Shown: one piece after another, positions 7,246 to 17,152 of the stretch
Layout of the letters: each line of letters opens with the position of its first letter
Position numbering within the stretch: the stretch's first letter is position 1
IMG/VR virus record: IMGVR_UViG_3300010885_061060
Coordinates: 1-43,411 of that record
Source of the DNA: a virus
Reading direction: 5' to 3' (one strand)
Length of the DNA stretch: 43,411 nucleotides
Program-made: the position numbers and the translations under genes
The notes under the pieces: model-generated
Seen by the model: the letters and a program-made list of their open reading frames with translations, nothing else
Told to the model about the DNA's origin: nothing
The model's database searches: none

Positions 7246-10200
7246 ATGGCCACAGTAGCAGAGATTGAACAACAAATAGCAGAACTCCGGGCTCGACTGG
7301 GCGGCCTTGAGGCTGCAAAGAACGCAGTTCTACAAGAAATCAATACATTAACGGCAGAAATGAACGAGTTAAGAGCTGCCGCTCGAAGACAAGCCGCCGG
7401 CGGCGACCAAGCTGGTGCAGCGGATTTGCGAGCTCAAGCAGCTCAGATAGAAGCAAGGATTGGACAACTGTACCAAAGCCCGGCATTTGCCAATTTGACC
7501 GAGGCTCAACTGCAAATTCAAAAACTTGAAGCAGAGTTGTATAACGCACAACAGAAAGCAAAGTTTGAAGAACAACAAGCAAAGCAGCCGCCGGCTACTA
7601 CGGAGCGCACTGCAGAGCAAAAGGCAGAAAGTGACAAAACCACTCCTGTGGTTGACAAGCCAGCGCCTGTGCCACCAGAAGGTGGTGACAATGCAAATAC
7701 TGCCCCTACTGCTGAAAATCCATCGCAGACGAAACAGACAGTGGCACAGGACGACAAACCACCACCATCAGCTGCCACAACACAAACAGCCGCCAATCAA
7801 GTCAATGCCAACACTGCTGATCCATCCAATGGTTTTGTGAAACCACAGCCCAATGTGTTGGATTCATTTGCCAGCACCACCTGGTCAGCCAGTGTGTATT
7901 TGTTGGCACCGTACCTATACAAAGAACTGGTCACTGGTTTAGAGTCAGGAATTCCGGGAGCATACCTGTTGTTTCAAACTGCTGGTGCAGGTGCTCAAGC
8001 TGGTACCATAGGCAACCGTACTACTCAAACTGGTACTGCTGGTGTTGACCCAGTAAAAGTTGGTGGCGCCGGTGGCGGCGTTGCCAGAAATGCATTTTTT
8101 ACAGAAGACTTTTACATTGATTCACTCACACTGGAAACTGTATTGCCAGGTGGTGGCACAGGTGCTGCCCACAGTGCTACAACTTTGAAATTCACAGTGA
8201 TTGAACCAGGCAATATCAGTCTGTTGGATCGACTGTACTTGGCAGTGCAAGATGCCAACCAAGGCAGCGTGGACAACAGCATAGTCAACTATTCTGCTGC
8301 ACAATACCTGTTGGTCATCAGCTGGTTTGGTTATGACATAGCAGGTAACTTGATCAAAAACAGCACCATAACAGAAGATGCCAAGACCAAACTAATCAAT
8401 CCCAACGCAGCCTTGCAAAAGCTCATACCATTCACAATCAATAACATTGACTTCAGTGTGGGCGGCAAACTGGTGTCATATGATTTTGACTGTTCCCCGG
8501 TGGGACAGATCATTGCTGGTGGAACTCGCAGAAGTACCATACCCAGAGACATACAGCTCACAGCTGGCACAGTGGGACAACTGCTGCGAGGTGGCGGCGC
8601 AGATGTCACTAACTCCGCAGCTTCTGCTCCGGGAGCCAACACAACCAATACAACCAATACTCAGCCAGCCAAAAGCCCTTCCAAGGCCAATAATGCTCCA
8701 GCAGGCAAGATCACTCTCAAGCAAGGTCTGGCCACTGTCATGAATGAAACTGCTCAAGAACCAGTGAGCAAAAATATCTATACCATAGCAGATCAGTATG
8801 AAATTGTTTTTGTGGGACCAGGCTCTGATGAAATAGAAAATGCCACGTTGATTTTGCCCGGGTCCATTGTGAATCAGTCTACCAGTCCCATGGCCACATC
8901 CGCGTCTGAGAATGCCAACACCGCGTTGAACCCCAATGCCAGTGCCATGCAAACCAAGTACAAAAATTGGAGTATTACAGCAGGCATGCAGATTGTGCAG
9001 GTGATTGATTTGGCCATACGCAACAGCAGTTACATCTACAACCAAAGTCTCACAGTGCTCAATGCTCAAGGCAAAGAGCAAGTAAACGCTTCGGTAGCCA
9101 ACAAAATAAGTGATAGCAAGCCCATGAAATGGTTCAAGATCAATTTTGTGGCCATTCCCATTGCCAATGACCCTGCTCGCAATGACTATGCTTACAAACT
9201 GCGATTTGAAATAAGTACTTACACACTACGACAATTTGACAGCAGATACTTTCCATTGACTCCATTTCGCGGAGTGCATAAAAGTTATCCTTATTGGTTC
9301 ACCGGCCAAAATACCGCAGTGTTGGACTATACAGCCAAGTTCAGCAATCTATACAATCTCACAGTAACTGGCGGTCCTGGCCAAGAAAACAACGTGAACA
9401 AGGCCCGTCGTGCTGCCACTGCCAACATGCGTGAACTGGTAAAAATTAATTATTTTCCAACCAGCACAGAAAGCAACAAAGGCGCAGCCAACAACGCCAA
9501 TGAAGTGGGAGCCAATGCGTCTGAATATCTATACCAAGAAGACAATCCAGGCGGTACTGACCTACGTATCATTGGTGATCCGGCTTGGATACAGCAAGGC
9601 AGTCTCACTGGCAGATTGACCAATGGCAAAGACTTCAGCATACTGCCTTTTTTGCCCGACGGCACTATAAATTTTGATTCCTCACAGGTGATGTTTGAAG
9701 TGAGTTGGCAACGTCCCGAAGACTATGATCTCACCACTGGACTGGCTGACCCTTATGCCAGACCAGGCAATGCCAGCCGACAGCCACAACAAAGCAATGT
9801 GTATGTGGCCACCAAGGTCATGCATGAATTCCGTGGGGGCAAATTTGAACAAGTGGTCAATGGTGCATTGTTCAATTATCCAAAACCTGATGGACTCAAC
9901 ACTGTGAATGGTGGTGCAACAGTTGGCAAATCCACAGACAAAGCAGCCGCGGCAGCCGGCACAGCCAGCAATGCAGTGTCTAGCAACGGCGCAGTAGAAC
10001 GAGACAATGCCGCAGTGTCTGGTGTAAGGAGTAGTGCGGACGGTGCTGGACCTAACCCCATCTCAGCCACGGCCAGTGGACCCAATGGATTCTTGGACAG
10101 CGCACAAAAACAATTGCAAGGTGCAGGTGCTATGGTAGCCAGCAGTTTGAATACATCAACAGTACAGGATTTCAGCAACAGCATTGCACCATTTGCCGCA

Positions 10201-10389
10201 GTCAACAATGTGGTGCCTGCCAGTTACCCACGTGCGCCCACAGGATCCGGAGTTGGGCCTGCGCCATTGCCCAATCTGGCCGACGCAGGGTTGCCAGACG
10301 TGCTGCGGACCGCGGTGAAAAAAATCAACGACAACCCGTTGGCCACAGCCGTGTATGGACGAACACAATTGATATCTAAAGATGCATAA
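7246..10389 (+). CDS. Large baseplate structural protein, hub candidate
   Basis: 1047 residues. Residues 1-105 form a heptad-rich coiled coil (IEQQIAELRARLGGLEAAK), followed by a Pro/Thr/Gln/Asp-rich linker to about 195. A structured body begins at FASTTWSASVYLLAPY, with TLETVLPGGGTGAAHSATTL and a YLLVISWFGYD segment. An Ala/Ser/Gly-rich low-complexity region follows from about 880, before the last 60 residues. Large proteins of this kind lie between gp53 and gp5 in marine T4-like phages. Position and partner genes suggest a baseplate hub protein (perhaps a functional equivalent of gp27), but I cannot show homology to gp27 by eye. The coiled-coil plus linker N-terminus resembles that of the gp48-like protein in style. 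Confidence 0.7.
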   Translation: MATVAEIEQQIAELRARLGGLEAAKNAVLQEINTLTAEMNELRAAARRQAAGGDQAGAADLRAQAAQIEARIGQLYQSPAFANLTEAQLQIQKLEAELYNAQQKAKFEEQQAKQPPATTERTAEQKAESDKTTPVVDKPAPVPPEGGDNANTAPTAENPSQTKQTVAQDDKPPPSAATTQTAANQVNANTADPSNGFVKPQPNVLDSFASTTWSASVYLLAPYLYKELVTGLESGIPGAYLLFQTAGAGAQAGTIGNRTTQTGTAGVDPVKVGGAGGGVARNAFFTEDFYIDSLTLETVLPGGGTGAAHSATTLKFTVIEPGNISLLDRLYLAVQDANQGSVDNSIVNYSAAQYLLVISWFGYDIAGNLIKNSTITEDAKTKLINPNAALQKLIPFTINNIDFSVGGKLVSYDFDCSPVGQIIAGGTRRSTIPRDIQLTAGTVGQLLRGGGADVTNSAASAPGANTTNTTNTQPAKSPSKANNAPAGKITLKQGLATVMNETAQEPVSKNIYTIADQYEIVFVGPGSDEIENATLILPGSIVNQSTSPMATSASENANTALNPNASAMQTKYKNWSITAGMQIVQVIDLAIRNSSYIYNQSLTVLNAQGKEQVNASVANKISDSKPMKWFKINFVAIPIANDPARNDYAYKLRFEISTYTLRQFDSRYFPLTPFRGVHKSYPYWFTGQNTAVLDYTAKFSNLYNLTVTGGPGQENNVNKARRAATANMRELVKINYFPTSTESNKGAANNANEVGANASEYLYQEDNPGGTDLRIIGDPAWIQQGSLTGRLTNGKDFSILPFLPDGTINFDSSQVMFEVSWQRPEDYDLTTGLADPYARPGNASRQPQQSNVYVATKVMHEFRGGKFEQVVNGALFNYPKPDGLNTVNGGATVGKSTDKAAAAAGTASNAVSSNGAVERDNAAVSGVRSSADGAGPNPISATASGPNGFLDSAQKQLQGAGAMVASSLNTSTVQDFSNSIAPFAAVNNVVPASYPRAPTGSGVGPAPLPNLADAGLPDVLRTAVKKINDNPLATAVYGRTQLISKDA

Positions 10390-10397
10390 GGACTGAC

Positions 10398-11903
10398 ATG
10401 TCAGAAGAAATACTCCGCAGTAGAGGAAGACCGCAAAATTTCAAACAAGATCGTGGTGGTGTGGCCACAGAGTTTGGACCTTTTACTGCTGTGGTAAAAA
10501 ACAATGTGGACCCCACTAGATCTGGACGCTTGCAGGTGTTCATTGAAAATTTCAACAGTGGTGCTGATGAAAACGACAATCGATTCTGGACCACAGTGGG
10601 ATACTTGCCTGGATTTTATGGCTCAACCCCCGCGGGGCTGGCACCAGACAACGCAGTGGGCAGCTACCTTACCAATCAAAGCTCTTATGGCATGTGGCTG
10701 ACGCCACCTGATATTGGTATCACTGTGGTAGTGGTGTTTGTGAACGGTGACAGAGACCTGGGCTATTACATTGGTGCTGTGCCAGACCAAGGCACCGGTC
10801 ACATGATACCAGCCATAGGCGGCAGTGCAAATTATCGCACAGACAACAAAAATCAAGAAACTTACTATGTAGATTCAGCTTTGTTGCCTGTGACAGAAAT
10901 CAATACCAGCAACCCTGAAGTGATCAACGATGCAAGATTCTTTGATAAGGCCAAGCCTGTGCATGCAGTAGTAGCTGGTGCTATGTTTCAGCAAGGACTC
11001 AACACTGATCGCGAACGCGGACCCATAAGAAGCAGCAGTCAACGAGAAAGTCCCAGTAGAGTATTTGGAGTATCTACTCCGGGTGTACCTGTGTATCAAG
11101 GTGGCCTCAAACCTAACGACATAGCACAAAAAATAGCCAGTGGAGAGATCAAACCCGCAGACGCTCAGGTCATAGGACGCATGGGCGGACACACCCTGGT
11201 CATGGATGACGGTGATTTAAACGGTGAAAATGCCTTGTTTAGACTGCGTACCCCCAAGGGTCATCAGATCACCATGAACGACTCCGGCAACTTCTTTTAC
11301 ATCACTCATGCCAATGGACAAACATGGCTGGAGTTTGGTCAAGAAGGCACTGTGGATGTGTTTAGCACCAACTCCATCAACATGCGCACACAGGGCGATA
11401 TGAATTTTCATGCTGATCGTGACATCAACATGTTTGCTGGGGGCAACATACAGGTCAAAAGCACGTTGGCCACCACAATTGAAAGTGTGACTGATCTTTC
11501 AATCTCAGCTCAACGAAATTTTAAAATTTACAGCAAAGACACCATTGGCATCAAAGCTGACGGCAGCCTGGCTTTGCAAAGTGCCACTGGCACATGGAAC
11601 GGTGGCGGATCACTGTTGTTTACCGCAGGCGGCATTGATCTCAACGGACCAGCAGCACCTACAGTGACCAAGCCCGCGCCCATTATCACACGCAAGCTGG
11701 ATGACACCTCATTCAGCACGGCTCAAGGCTGGACTGTGGCTGCTGGCAATCTTGAAAGCATTGTGAACCGAGCTCCCACACACGAACCTTATCCTTATCA
11801 CAACAAAGGAGTCAATATCAAAGTTAATCTTGAACCAGGACAACCATCTCCTCCGCCAGGTGCTATACCTGTACCAGCTGGCGTGGTCATTAGAGCAAAA
11901 TGA
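10398..11903 (+). CDS. gp5: gp5-like baseplate central spike (OB-fold and beta-helix, no lysozyme domain)
   Basis: Forms the central puncturing spike below the hub. 501 residues. An N-terminal OB-fold (about 25-150) reads TRSGRLQVFI, FWTTVGYLPGF, WLTPPDIGITVVVVFVNGD and YYIGAVPD. The C-terminal half (about 255-425) is a repeating beta-helix of the gp5C/VgrG type (GGHTLVMDDGD, FRLRTPKGHQITMNDSGN, then INMRTQGDMNFHADRDINMFAGGNI). Unlike T4 gp5 (575 residues) no lysozyme domain with its E..D..T triad is seen between the two. AAGGA at 10388-10392 is a good ribosome site. It overlaps the next gene by 4 bases (ATGA). Confidence 0.88.
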   Translation: MSEEILRSRGRPQNFKQDRGGVATEFGPFTAVVKNNVDPTRSGRLQVFIENFNSGADENDNRFWTTVGYLPGFYGSTPAGLAPDNAVGSYLTNQSSYGMWLTPPDIGITVVVVFVNGDRDLGYYIGAVPDQGTGHMIPAIGGSANYRTDNKNQETYYVDSALLPVTEINTSNPEVINDARFFDKAKPVHAVVAGAMFQQGLNTDRERGPIRSSSQRESPSRVFGVSTPGVPVYQGGLKPNDIAQKIASGEIKPADAQVIGRMGGHTLVMDDGDLNGENALFRLRTPKGHQITMNDSGNFFYITHANGQTWLEFGQEGTVDVFSTNSINMRTQGDMNFHADRDINMFAGGNIQVKSTLATTIESVTDLSISAQRNFKIYSKDTIGIKADGSLALQSATGTWNGGGSLLFTAGGIDLNGPAAPTVTKPAPIITRKLDDTSFSTAQGWTVAAGNLESIVNRAPTHEPYPYHNKGVNIKVNLEPGQPSPPPGAIPVPAGVVIRAK

Positions 11904-13282
11904 ACCAATATTCATTTACTTTTGGGGGCAAAACTTTTCAAGTTGATGTACCCGTCGGACTGACTGAAGCTCAGGCACGACAAATATTTGACCAACAGTC
12001 CAAGACTGGTGCATTGGTGGGACTCAAACCCGGAGACATAATTGATGCTGCCAGTCAAGCAGCCGCTGCGGTGCCTGGTGCCACAGCACAATTCACACAG
12101 GCTCTCAGCGGCATCCCGGGCGGTTTGCAAGGTGCGTTGACATCACCAGACGCCAAGGCTGCACTGTCCGGTGCAATTGATCAAGGCAAACAAATTTTGT
12201 CCAACATCACCAAAACACTGTCTTCCACCCCAGTGACCAATGGAATGAGCATACCAGAATTTGCCAAACAGGCAGAAGCCTTGGTACCAATTCAAGGACT
12301 CAGCAGTGTGGATGTACGAGCAGGATTGAGTCAGGCAGCGGCTCTGGTGGGGCAAGCGTCCACAGAAATCAGCAATGCACTGGGTGTGGGCAAGTTTGGA
12401 TTTGATGCTTCACAATTAGAAACAGCTGGCCTGCTCAAACCAGGCACTGCCAGCACATTTTTGTCACAGGGTGCCAATGAACTGACATCAATACTGCAAA
12501 GTCCCACGGTGTGGACTGGCGCTGGAGGCATCAGCAACTTGGATAGTTTTTTGTCCAACCCAGCAGCACAAAATTTAACACAACAAAACTTGATGGATTC
12601 AGGACTGTCAGCAGTGAAACAACTGGGCCTTCCCTTGGACAAACTTGATAGCAAGGCATTGGCTGGTGTGGCACTGAATGCAGCCAAATCAATTGAAACC
12701 ACACTGGATTGGGCCAAAGGACAAGCCTTGTCTGCAGACATCAAAGCCGAATACGATACCTTGGCCAAAGATGCAGCATTTGCAATAGGAACAGCACAAG
12801 AAAAATTAAATGATGCACTGAAACAAGAAGAATTTGCTTTGCCCTCAGAGAACACAGTGGATCGAGCCACGCTGGATGCCGCAGTCACCAGATTGTTCGG
12901 TAACGACAAAATTCCATCTTTTGAGTACGGCAGCGGTGAACGCGACGAAGCACTGGATGCACAGTACAAAGATCTACAAAAACAATGGGCAGATATTGGT
13001 GACAATATTGCTGCTGCAAAAATTAGAAGTACCTCAACAGCAGAAAATGCACAGGCCAATCTCAGCAAAGCCAATGGTTTCCTAGCACAGAGTCGAGCAA
13101 TAGAAGGCCAGCTGAAAACTCTACAGCAACAGGCCGCTGCCAAACTCAATGTTGGTCTTGCGTTTGATATTGGAGTATTGTTGGCCGACGTTCAATCCAT
13201 TATTGATAAACTTCTCTATGCCACCATACCGTGGCTGCGCAGTTTGTTAAATCCCGATGCGGCGCCAGCCACACCTTTTTAA
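11900..13282 (+). CDS. Conserved baseplate-region protein of unknown function
   Basis: 460 residues, function not recognised. A short N-terminal beta segment (YSFTFGGKTFQVDVPVGLTEAQARQIFDQQ) is followed by a mainly Ala/Leu/Gln-rich helical protein with coiled-coil potential (for example 285-420) and a hydrophobic C-terminal helix (DIGVLLADVQSIIDKLL...IPWLRSLLN). No signal peptide. Coupled to gp5 by an ATGA overlap and followed by gp25, so it is probably a baseplate or tail-tip component, or an assembly factor. The helical make-up would suit a tape-measure or hub-associated role, but this is inference. Confidence 0.65.
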   Translation: MNQYSFTFGGKTFQVDVPVGLTEAQARQIFDQQSKTGALVGLKPGDIIDAASQAAAAVPGATAQFTQALSGIPGGLQGALTSPDAKAALSGAIDQGKQILSNITKTLSSTPVTNGMSIPEFAKQAEALVPIQGLSSVDVRAGLSQAAALVGQASTEISNALGVGKFGFDASQLETAGLLKPGTASTFLSQGANELTSILQSPTVWTGAGGISNLDSFLSNPAAQNLTQQNLMDSGLSAVKQLGLPLDKLDSKALAGVALNAAKSIETTLDWAKGQALSADIKAEYDTLAKDAAFAIGTAQEKLNDALKQEEFALPSENTVDRATLDAAVTRLFGNDKIPSFEYGSGERDEALDAQYKDLQKQWADIGDNIAAAKIRSTSTAENAQANLSKANGFLAQSRAIEGQLKTLQQQAAAKLNVGLAFDIGVLLADVQSIIDKLLYATIPWLRSLLNPDAAPATPF

Positions 13283-13284
13283 GC

Positions 13285-13292
13285 CATAAATA
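13285..13292 (+). promoter_or_regulatory. Late promoter-like octamer abutting gp25
   Basis: CATAAATA matches 7 of 8 bases of the T4 late element. It ends 5 bases before the gp25 ATG, so a transcript from it would begin at or next to the start codon. No Shine-Dalgarno sequence precedes gp25. Confidence 0.5.
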
Positions 13293-13297
13293 TCGGT

Positions 13298-13672
13298 ATG
13301 ACCACATACATTGGCTTTAATACCATCAACCAAAATAAAAAATTCACGCTCACAGATTTTGAGTTGATTCAACGTGATCTCTTGAACGCATTTAGTATTC
13401 GCCAGGGAGAACTGCCTGGCAGACCCAGTTATGGCACCACAGTGTATGAATATCTTTTTGAGAATCAATCAAGCCAAATGCAACAGGCCATCAAGGACGA
13501 AATACAGCGTGTGGCCTCAGGGGATCCACGGTTGTTTCTCAATGACATACAGGTATTCCCACAGAACAATGGTATTTTGATACAATTAGAAATCACAATA
13601 GTACAGACCACTGAAGCCAAGATACTTGCTATCTTTTTTGATGCGCAACAACAAACTGCTGGCTATGTATAA
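13298..13672 (+). CDS. gp25: gp25-like baseplate wedge protein (lysozyme-like fold family)
   Basis: Wedge protein that links the inner baseplate to the first sheath ring. 124 residues, close to T4 gp25 (132). Shows the family pattern: an N-terminal segment with LIQRDLLNAFSIRQGELPGRP, then YGTTVYEYLFE, then an alternating strand region ending ILAIFFDAQQQ. The EPR-like core is here G-E-L-P-G-R-P. It follows the 460-residue gene by 15 bases and precedes gp6, the usual order. Confidence 0.92.
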   Translation: MTTYIGFNTINQNKKFTLTDFELIQRDLLNAFSIRQGELPGRPSYGTTVYEYLFENQSSQMQQAIKDEIQRVASGDPRLFLNDIQVFPQNNGILIQLEITIVQTTEAKILAIFFDAQQQTAGYV

Positions 13673-13691
13673 CTGCGCCGTTTTCTTTGTC

Positions 13692-13699
13692 AATAAATA
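13692..13699 (+). promoter_or_regulatory. Late promoter of gp6
   Basis: AATAAATA, 7 of 8 matches to the T4 late octamer, in the 48-base gap between gp25 and gp6. It is followed by AGAGG (13705-13709) and the ATG at 13721. The predicted +1 falls near 13705. Confidence 0.6.
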
Positions 13700-13720
13700 A
13701 CTCTAGAGGCACAGAGATCA

Positions 13721-16700
13721 ATGGCAACCACCACAAGACAGACCGCAGTATTTGGCGTAGAAGACTGGAAACAGATCTATCAAACTTATCGCGAAGCGGA
13801 CTTTCAAAGCTACGACTTTGAAACACTACGCAAGAGCTTTATTGATTATCTACGCTTGTATTATCCTGAAACATTCAATGACTATATTGAATCCAGTGAG
13901 TTTATTGCGCTGTTGGATGTTATGGCTTTTATGGGTCAGGCACTGGCATTCCGTACTGACCTAAACACTCGTGAAAACTACATTGACACTGCTGAACGTA
14001 GAGATTCAGTGGTGCGCCTGGCAGATCTAGTCAGCTATTCAGCCAAACGCAACACTGCGGCTGAAGGGTATCTCAAAGTTTTCAATGTCAGTACCACAGA
14101 AAACGTGGTTGACTACAACGGAATCAATCTCAGCAACGTCACTGTGAACTGGGCCGATCCCACCAACCCTGATTGGCAAGAACAGTTCACTGCTATTATC
14201 AATGCCAGCCTGGTAGACAGTCAAAAGATTGGCCGTCCAGGCAATCGACAAAGCATATTGGGTGTGCTTACTGATGAGTATGCTGTGAATCTCGTGCCAG
14301 GATTTTTGCCAGTTATTCCATATTCGTCCACAGTGGATGGCATCAACATGCAGTTTGAAGCAGTGACTTCTACGTCAGTGGGCCAAGACTATGTGTACGA
14401 ACCTGCACCTGTACCCAGCACAGCATTCAACATACTGTTCAGAAACGATCAACTGGGATTTCAATCAGCCAACAACGGCTATTTCTTCTTGTTCAAGCAG
14501 GGTGTATTACAAAATCAAGACTTTAATTTGAGTGAACGCATTGCCAACCGCACTGTGGACATCAACATCGAAGGTGTCAACAATGAAGATCGTTGGTTGT
14601 TTCAGTTGGATAATCTAGGCAACATTGCTCAGGAATGGCAGTATGTTGAGAATATCTATCAAGCAGCAGCTGAAAGATCCACTCAACTGTTGCCCACTTA
14701 TGCTGTGACTTCAAGAGCCAATGATCAGATTACTTTGGTATTTGGTGATGGTGTGTTCTCACAAATTCCAGTGGGCATATTCCGTGCGTATGTGCGAGCT
14801 TCAAATGGCTTGCAGTACATTATTAATCCTGAAGAAATGCAAAACGTTGTGTTGCCCATCAGCTACACTGACCGCAACGGCAACCTGCAGACCATCACAT
14901 TCACTTGTGGCATCACACGTCCTGTGAGCAATAGTCAGGCACGTGAGCCCATTGGGGAAATCAAACAACGTGCGCCAGGCAGATACTACACACAAAATCG
15001 CATGGTCAACGGCGAAGACTACAATATATTTCCTTACACACAGTACAACAGTATTATCAAGTCAAAAGCCCTGAACCGTGCCAGTATTGGTACCAGCCGG
15101 TACCTTGACTTGATTGACAACACTGGCAAGTATTCGTCAACCAACACATTTTCAAGTGATGGAGGCATGTGGCGTAGTTTGGTATTGCCTACCATATTGT
15201 TCAGCTTTATCAATAGAAATGATGTGGCTGATTTGATTGCCAATCAAGTACAACCAAACATAGCGTCGGCTATTGTGCGCCAATTCTACTATTCGTATTT
15301 TCCACGTGAGTCTACCAACACAGGCAGCACTGCAGGTACTACCTGGAATCAAAGCACCACTTTGGCCAACGAAACCACTGGATATTTTGTGAATGCAGCA
15401 GGGCAGCCCACTCCTATCGGCAGCGCAGTTTCGTCAATATTCAAATATGTGGTAGTAGGCAGCCTAATCAAGTTTGTGCCTCCCACTGGATACTTTTTTG
15501 ACCGTAACAATCGACTGGTACAAGGAGTGCCAACACGAGCCGACGAAACGCTGCAGATATGGGCTACCCCTCAACAGATTGTAGGCGATGGATACAACAG
15601 CGGAACAGGCAACTTGCCATCGGGTGCTGGCCCAATTACTATCAACAATTTTGTGCCTACTGGTGCTATTGTAGACACAGTGATACCGGCGTTCATTACT
15701 GATCTACCCACAGTGTTGCAAGTACAAATGGCTGATCAAATTTTGCTGTTACGAAATTTTGGACTGGGCTATGACAGTGAAGGTACCATAACAGGCACAC
15801 CAGCCACTTGGTATTTGATAACTGGTTCCAACTTGGATCAAGACGCTCCCTGGAGCCAACAATATGCTGGCAACACCTCAGGAGCAGGATTAGATGCTTC
15901 GTGGTTGGTACAATTTGTAGTTGTTAATCAAAATTATACTATTACTTTGCGAGGACTGGCCTATAATTTTGGTTCAGTGTTACAGACTCGCTTTTTCTTC
16001 TATGAAAATCAGCTGGTCTATGACAGCCGTACTGGCAGTGTGATCAAAGATTTTATCAATATTTTGTCTGTCAACTCACAACCTGACAGTACTGATCCAT
16101 TGCCTGGTGACATCTATACCACCATCATTGGTCAACCTGTGGAAAGCGATGGCTATGTGGATGACTTCCAGGTACTGATCAGCTATAGAGATAGTGACAA
16201 TGATGGTGTGCCTGACAATCCTGATTTCTTTGAAGAAATTGTAGGAACTGCTACCAACCCAGGCAATTTGGTTTTTTTACAACGCACATTGGATTTTGAC
16301 AATCTACAAAGATATCTGTTGACTGAACCAGACTTGGTGAATTATGATTACGGCACACTTGAAGAAATAGAATTGGTGAAAACTGCCTGGAGTCCAGGAC
16401 AAGTTTTTTATGCCTATCAACAAGGCACATTTTACTTGTTGGTCATCAGCTTGACCGGAGTCAGAAGTCTGGTATTGCAAACCGCCGGTGACTACATAGC
16501 AAGAACAGGTCGTCAAAGTTTGTATTTTCAATACCGACATAACAGTCCGTTGACCAATCGCATTGATCCAGGCAGTACCAACATCATTGACCTCTATGTG
16601 GTCACCCAGAGTTACTACACTGCATATCAAAACTGGCTGCGTGACACCACAGGCACAGTGCTGGAACCGGCCATGCCTACCATCAACGAACTCAGCACCG

Positions 16701-17152
16701 AGTACCAAAATCTACAAGACTATAAAATGATTTCTGACAATATGGTAATTAATTCTGTAATTTTTAAACCTTTGTTTGGTGCCAAAGCAGCACAACAACT
16801 TCGTGCCACCATCAAAGTCATTCGTGCTCAAAACAGCACAGCCAGCACCACAGAAATCAAGAGTTCTGTACTGGCCGAGATGAACACGTATTTCAGCATT
16901 GACAAATGGAATTTTGGAGATACATTTTATTTCTCAGAATTGGCAGCATACTTGCACAAGCAATTGGGAACAATTATTAGTTCTGTGGTTTTGGTGCCCT
17001 TGGACCAACAAAAAAGTTTTGGTGACCTGTACGAGATACGCAGTCAGCCTAGTGAAATTTTTGCCAATGCAGCCACCATAGACAACATTGATGTGATTGA
17101 AGCTTTGACCAGTTCTAATCTGCGCACTGCACCCGGCAGCGGGGTAATATAA
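13721..17152 (+). CDS. gp6: gp6-like baseplate wedge protein, much enlarged
   Basis: Forms the ring that holds the baseplate wedges together. 1143 residues against 660 in T4. The N-terminus is highly characteristic: DWKQIYQTYREADFQSYDFETLRKSF..YL, then ESSEFIALLDVMAFMGQALAFRTDLNTRENYIDTAERRDSV-RLA-LVSYSAKRN. The C-terminus (IKVIRAQNSTASTTEIKSSVLAEMNTYFSIDKWNFGDTFYFSEL) also fits the gp6/gpJ family. The extra length lies in the middle (about 520-960) and includes a calcium-site-like run, Asp824-S-D-N-D-G-V-P-D-N-P-Asp835. The stop overlaps the next start by one base (TAATG). Confidence 0.92.
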   Translation: MATTTRQTAVFGVEDWKQIYQTYREADFQSYDFETLRKSFIDYLRLYYPETFNDYIESSEFIALLDVMAFMGQALAFRTDLNTRENYIDTAERRDSVVRLADLVSYSAKRNTAAEGYLKVFNVSTTENVVDYNGINLSNVTVNWADPTNPDWQEQFTAIINASLVDSQKIGRPGNRQSILGVLTDEYAVNLVPGFLPVIPYSSTVDGINMQFEAVTSTSVGQDYVYEPAPVPSTAFNILFRNDQLGFQSANNGYFFLFKQGVLQNQDFNLSERIANRTVDINIEGVNNEDRWLFQLDNLGNIAQEWQYVENIYQAAAERSTQLLPTYAVTSRANDQITLVFGDGVFSQIPVGIFRAYVRASNGLQYIINPEEMQNVVLPISYTDRNGNLQTITFTCGITRPVSNSQAREPIGEIKQRAPGRYYTQNRMVNGEDYNIFPYTQYNSIIKSKALNRASIGTSRYLDLIDNTGKYSSTNTFSSDGGMWRSLVLPTILFSFINRNDVADLIANQVQPNIASAIVRQFYYSYFPRESTNTGSTAGTTWNQSTTLANETTGYFVNAAGQPTPIGSAVSSIFKYVVVGSLIKFVPPTGYFFDRNNRLVQGVPTRADETLQIWATPQQIVGDGYNSGTGNLPSGAGPITINNFVPTGAIVDTVIPAFITDLPTVLQVQMADQILLLRNFGLGYDSEGTITGTPATWYLITGSNLDQDAPWSQQYAGNTSGAGLDASWLVQFVVVNQNYTITLRGLAYNFGSVLQTRFFFYENQLVYDSRTGSVIKDFINILSVNSQPDSTDPLPGDIYTTIIGQPVESDGYVDDFQVLISYRDSDNDGVPDNPDFFEEIVGTATNPGNLVFLQRTLDFDNLQRYLLTEPDLVNYDYGTLEEIELVKTAWSPGQVFYAYQQGTFYLLVISLTGVRSLVLQTAGDYIARTGRQSLYFQYRHNSPLTNRIDPGSTNIIDLYVVTQSYYTAYQNWLRDTTGTVLEPAMPTINELSTEYQNLQDYKMISDNMVINSVIFKPLFGAKAAQQLRATIKVIRAQNSTASTTEIKSSVLAEMNTYFSIDKWNFGDTFYFSELAAYLHKQLGTIISSVVLVPLDQQKSFGDLYEIRSQPSEIFANAATIDNIDVIEALTSSNLRTAPGSGVI

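Noticed and set aside
8476-9081. 201-codon minus-strand ORF inside the hub candidate gene
   Set aside because: Fully inside a well-supported gene, low-complexity product, no ribosome site.
12331-13149. 272-codon minus-strand ORF opposite the 460-residue baseplate-region gene
   Set aside because: Mirror frame of an Ala/Gln/Leu-rich gene; Ser/Ala/Cys-rich product without motifs, no start signal and no room in the operon layout.
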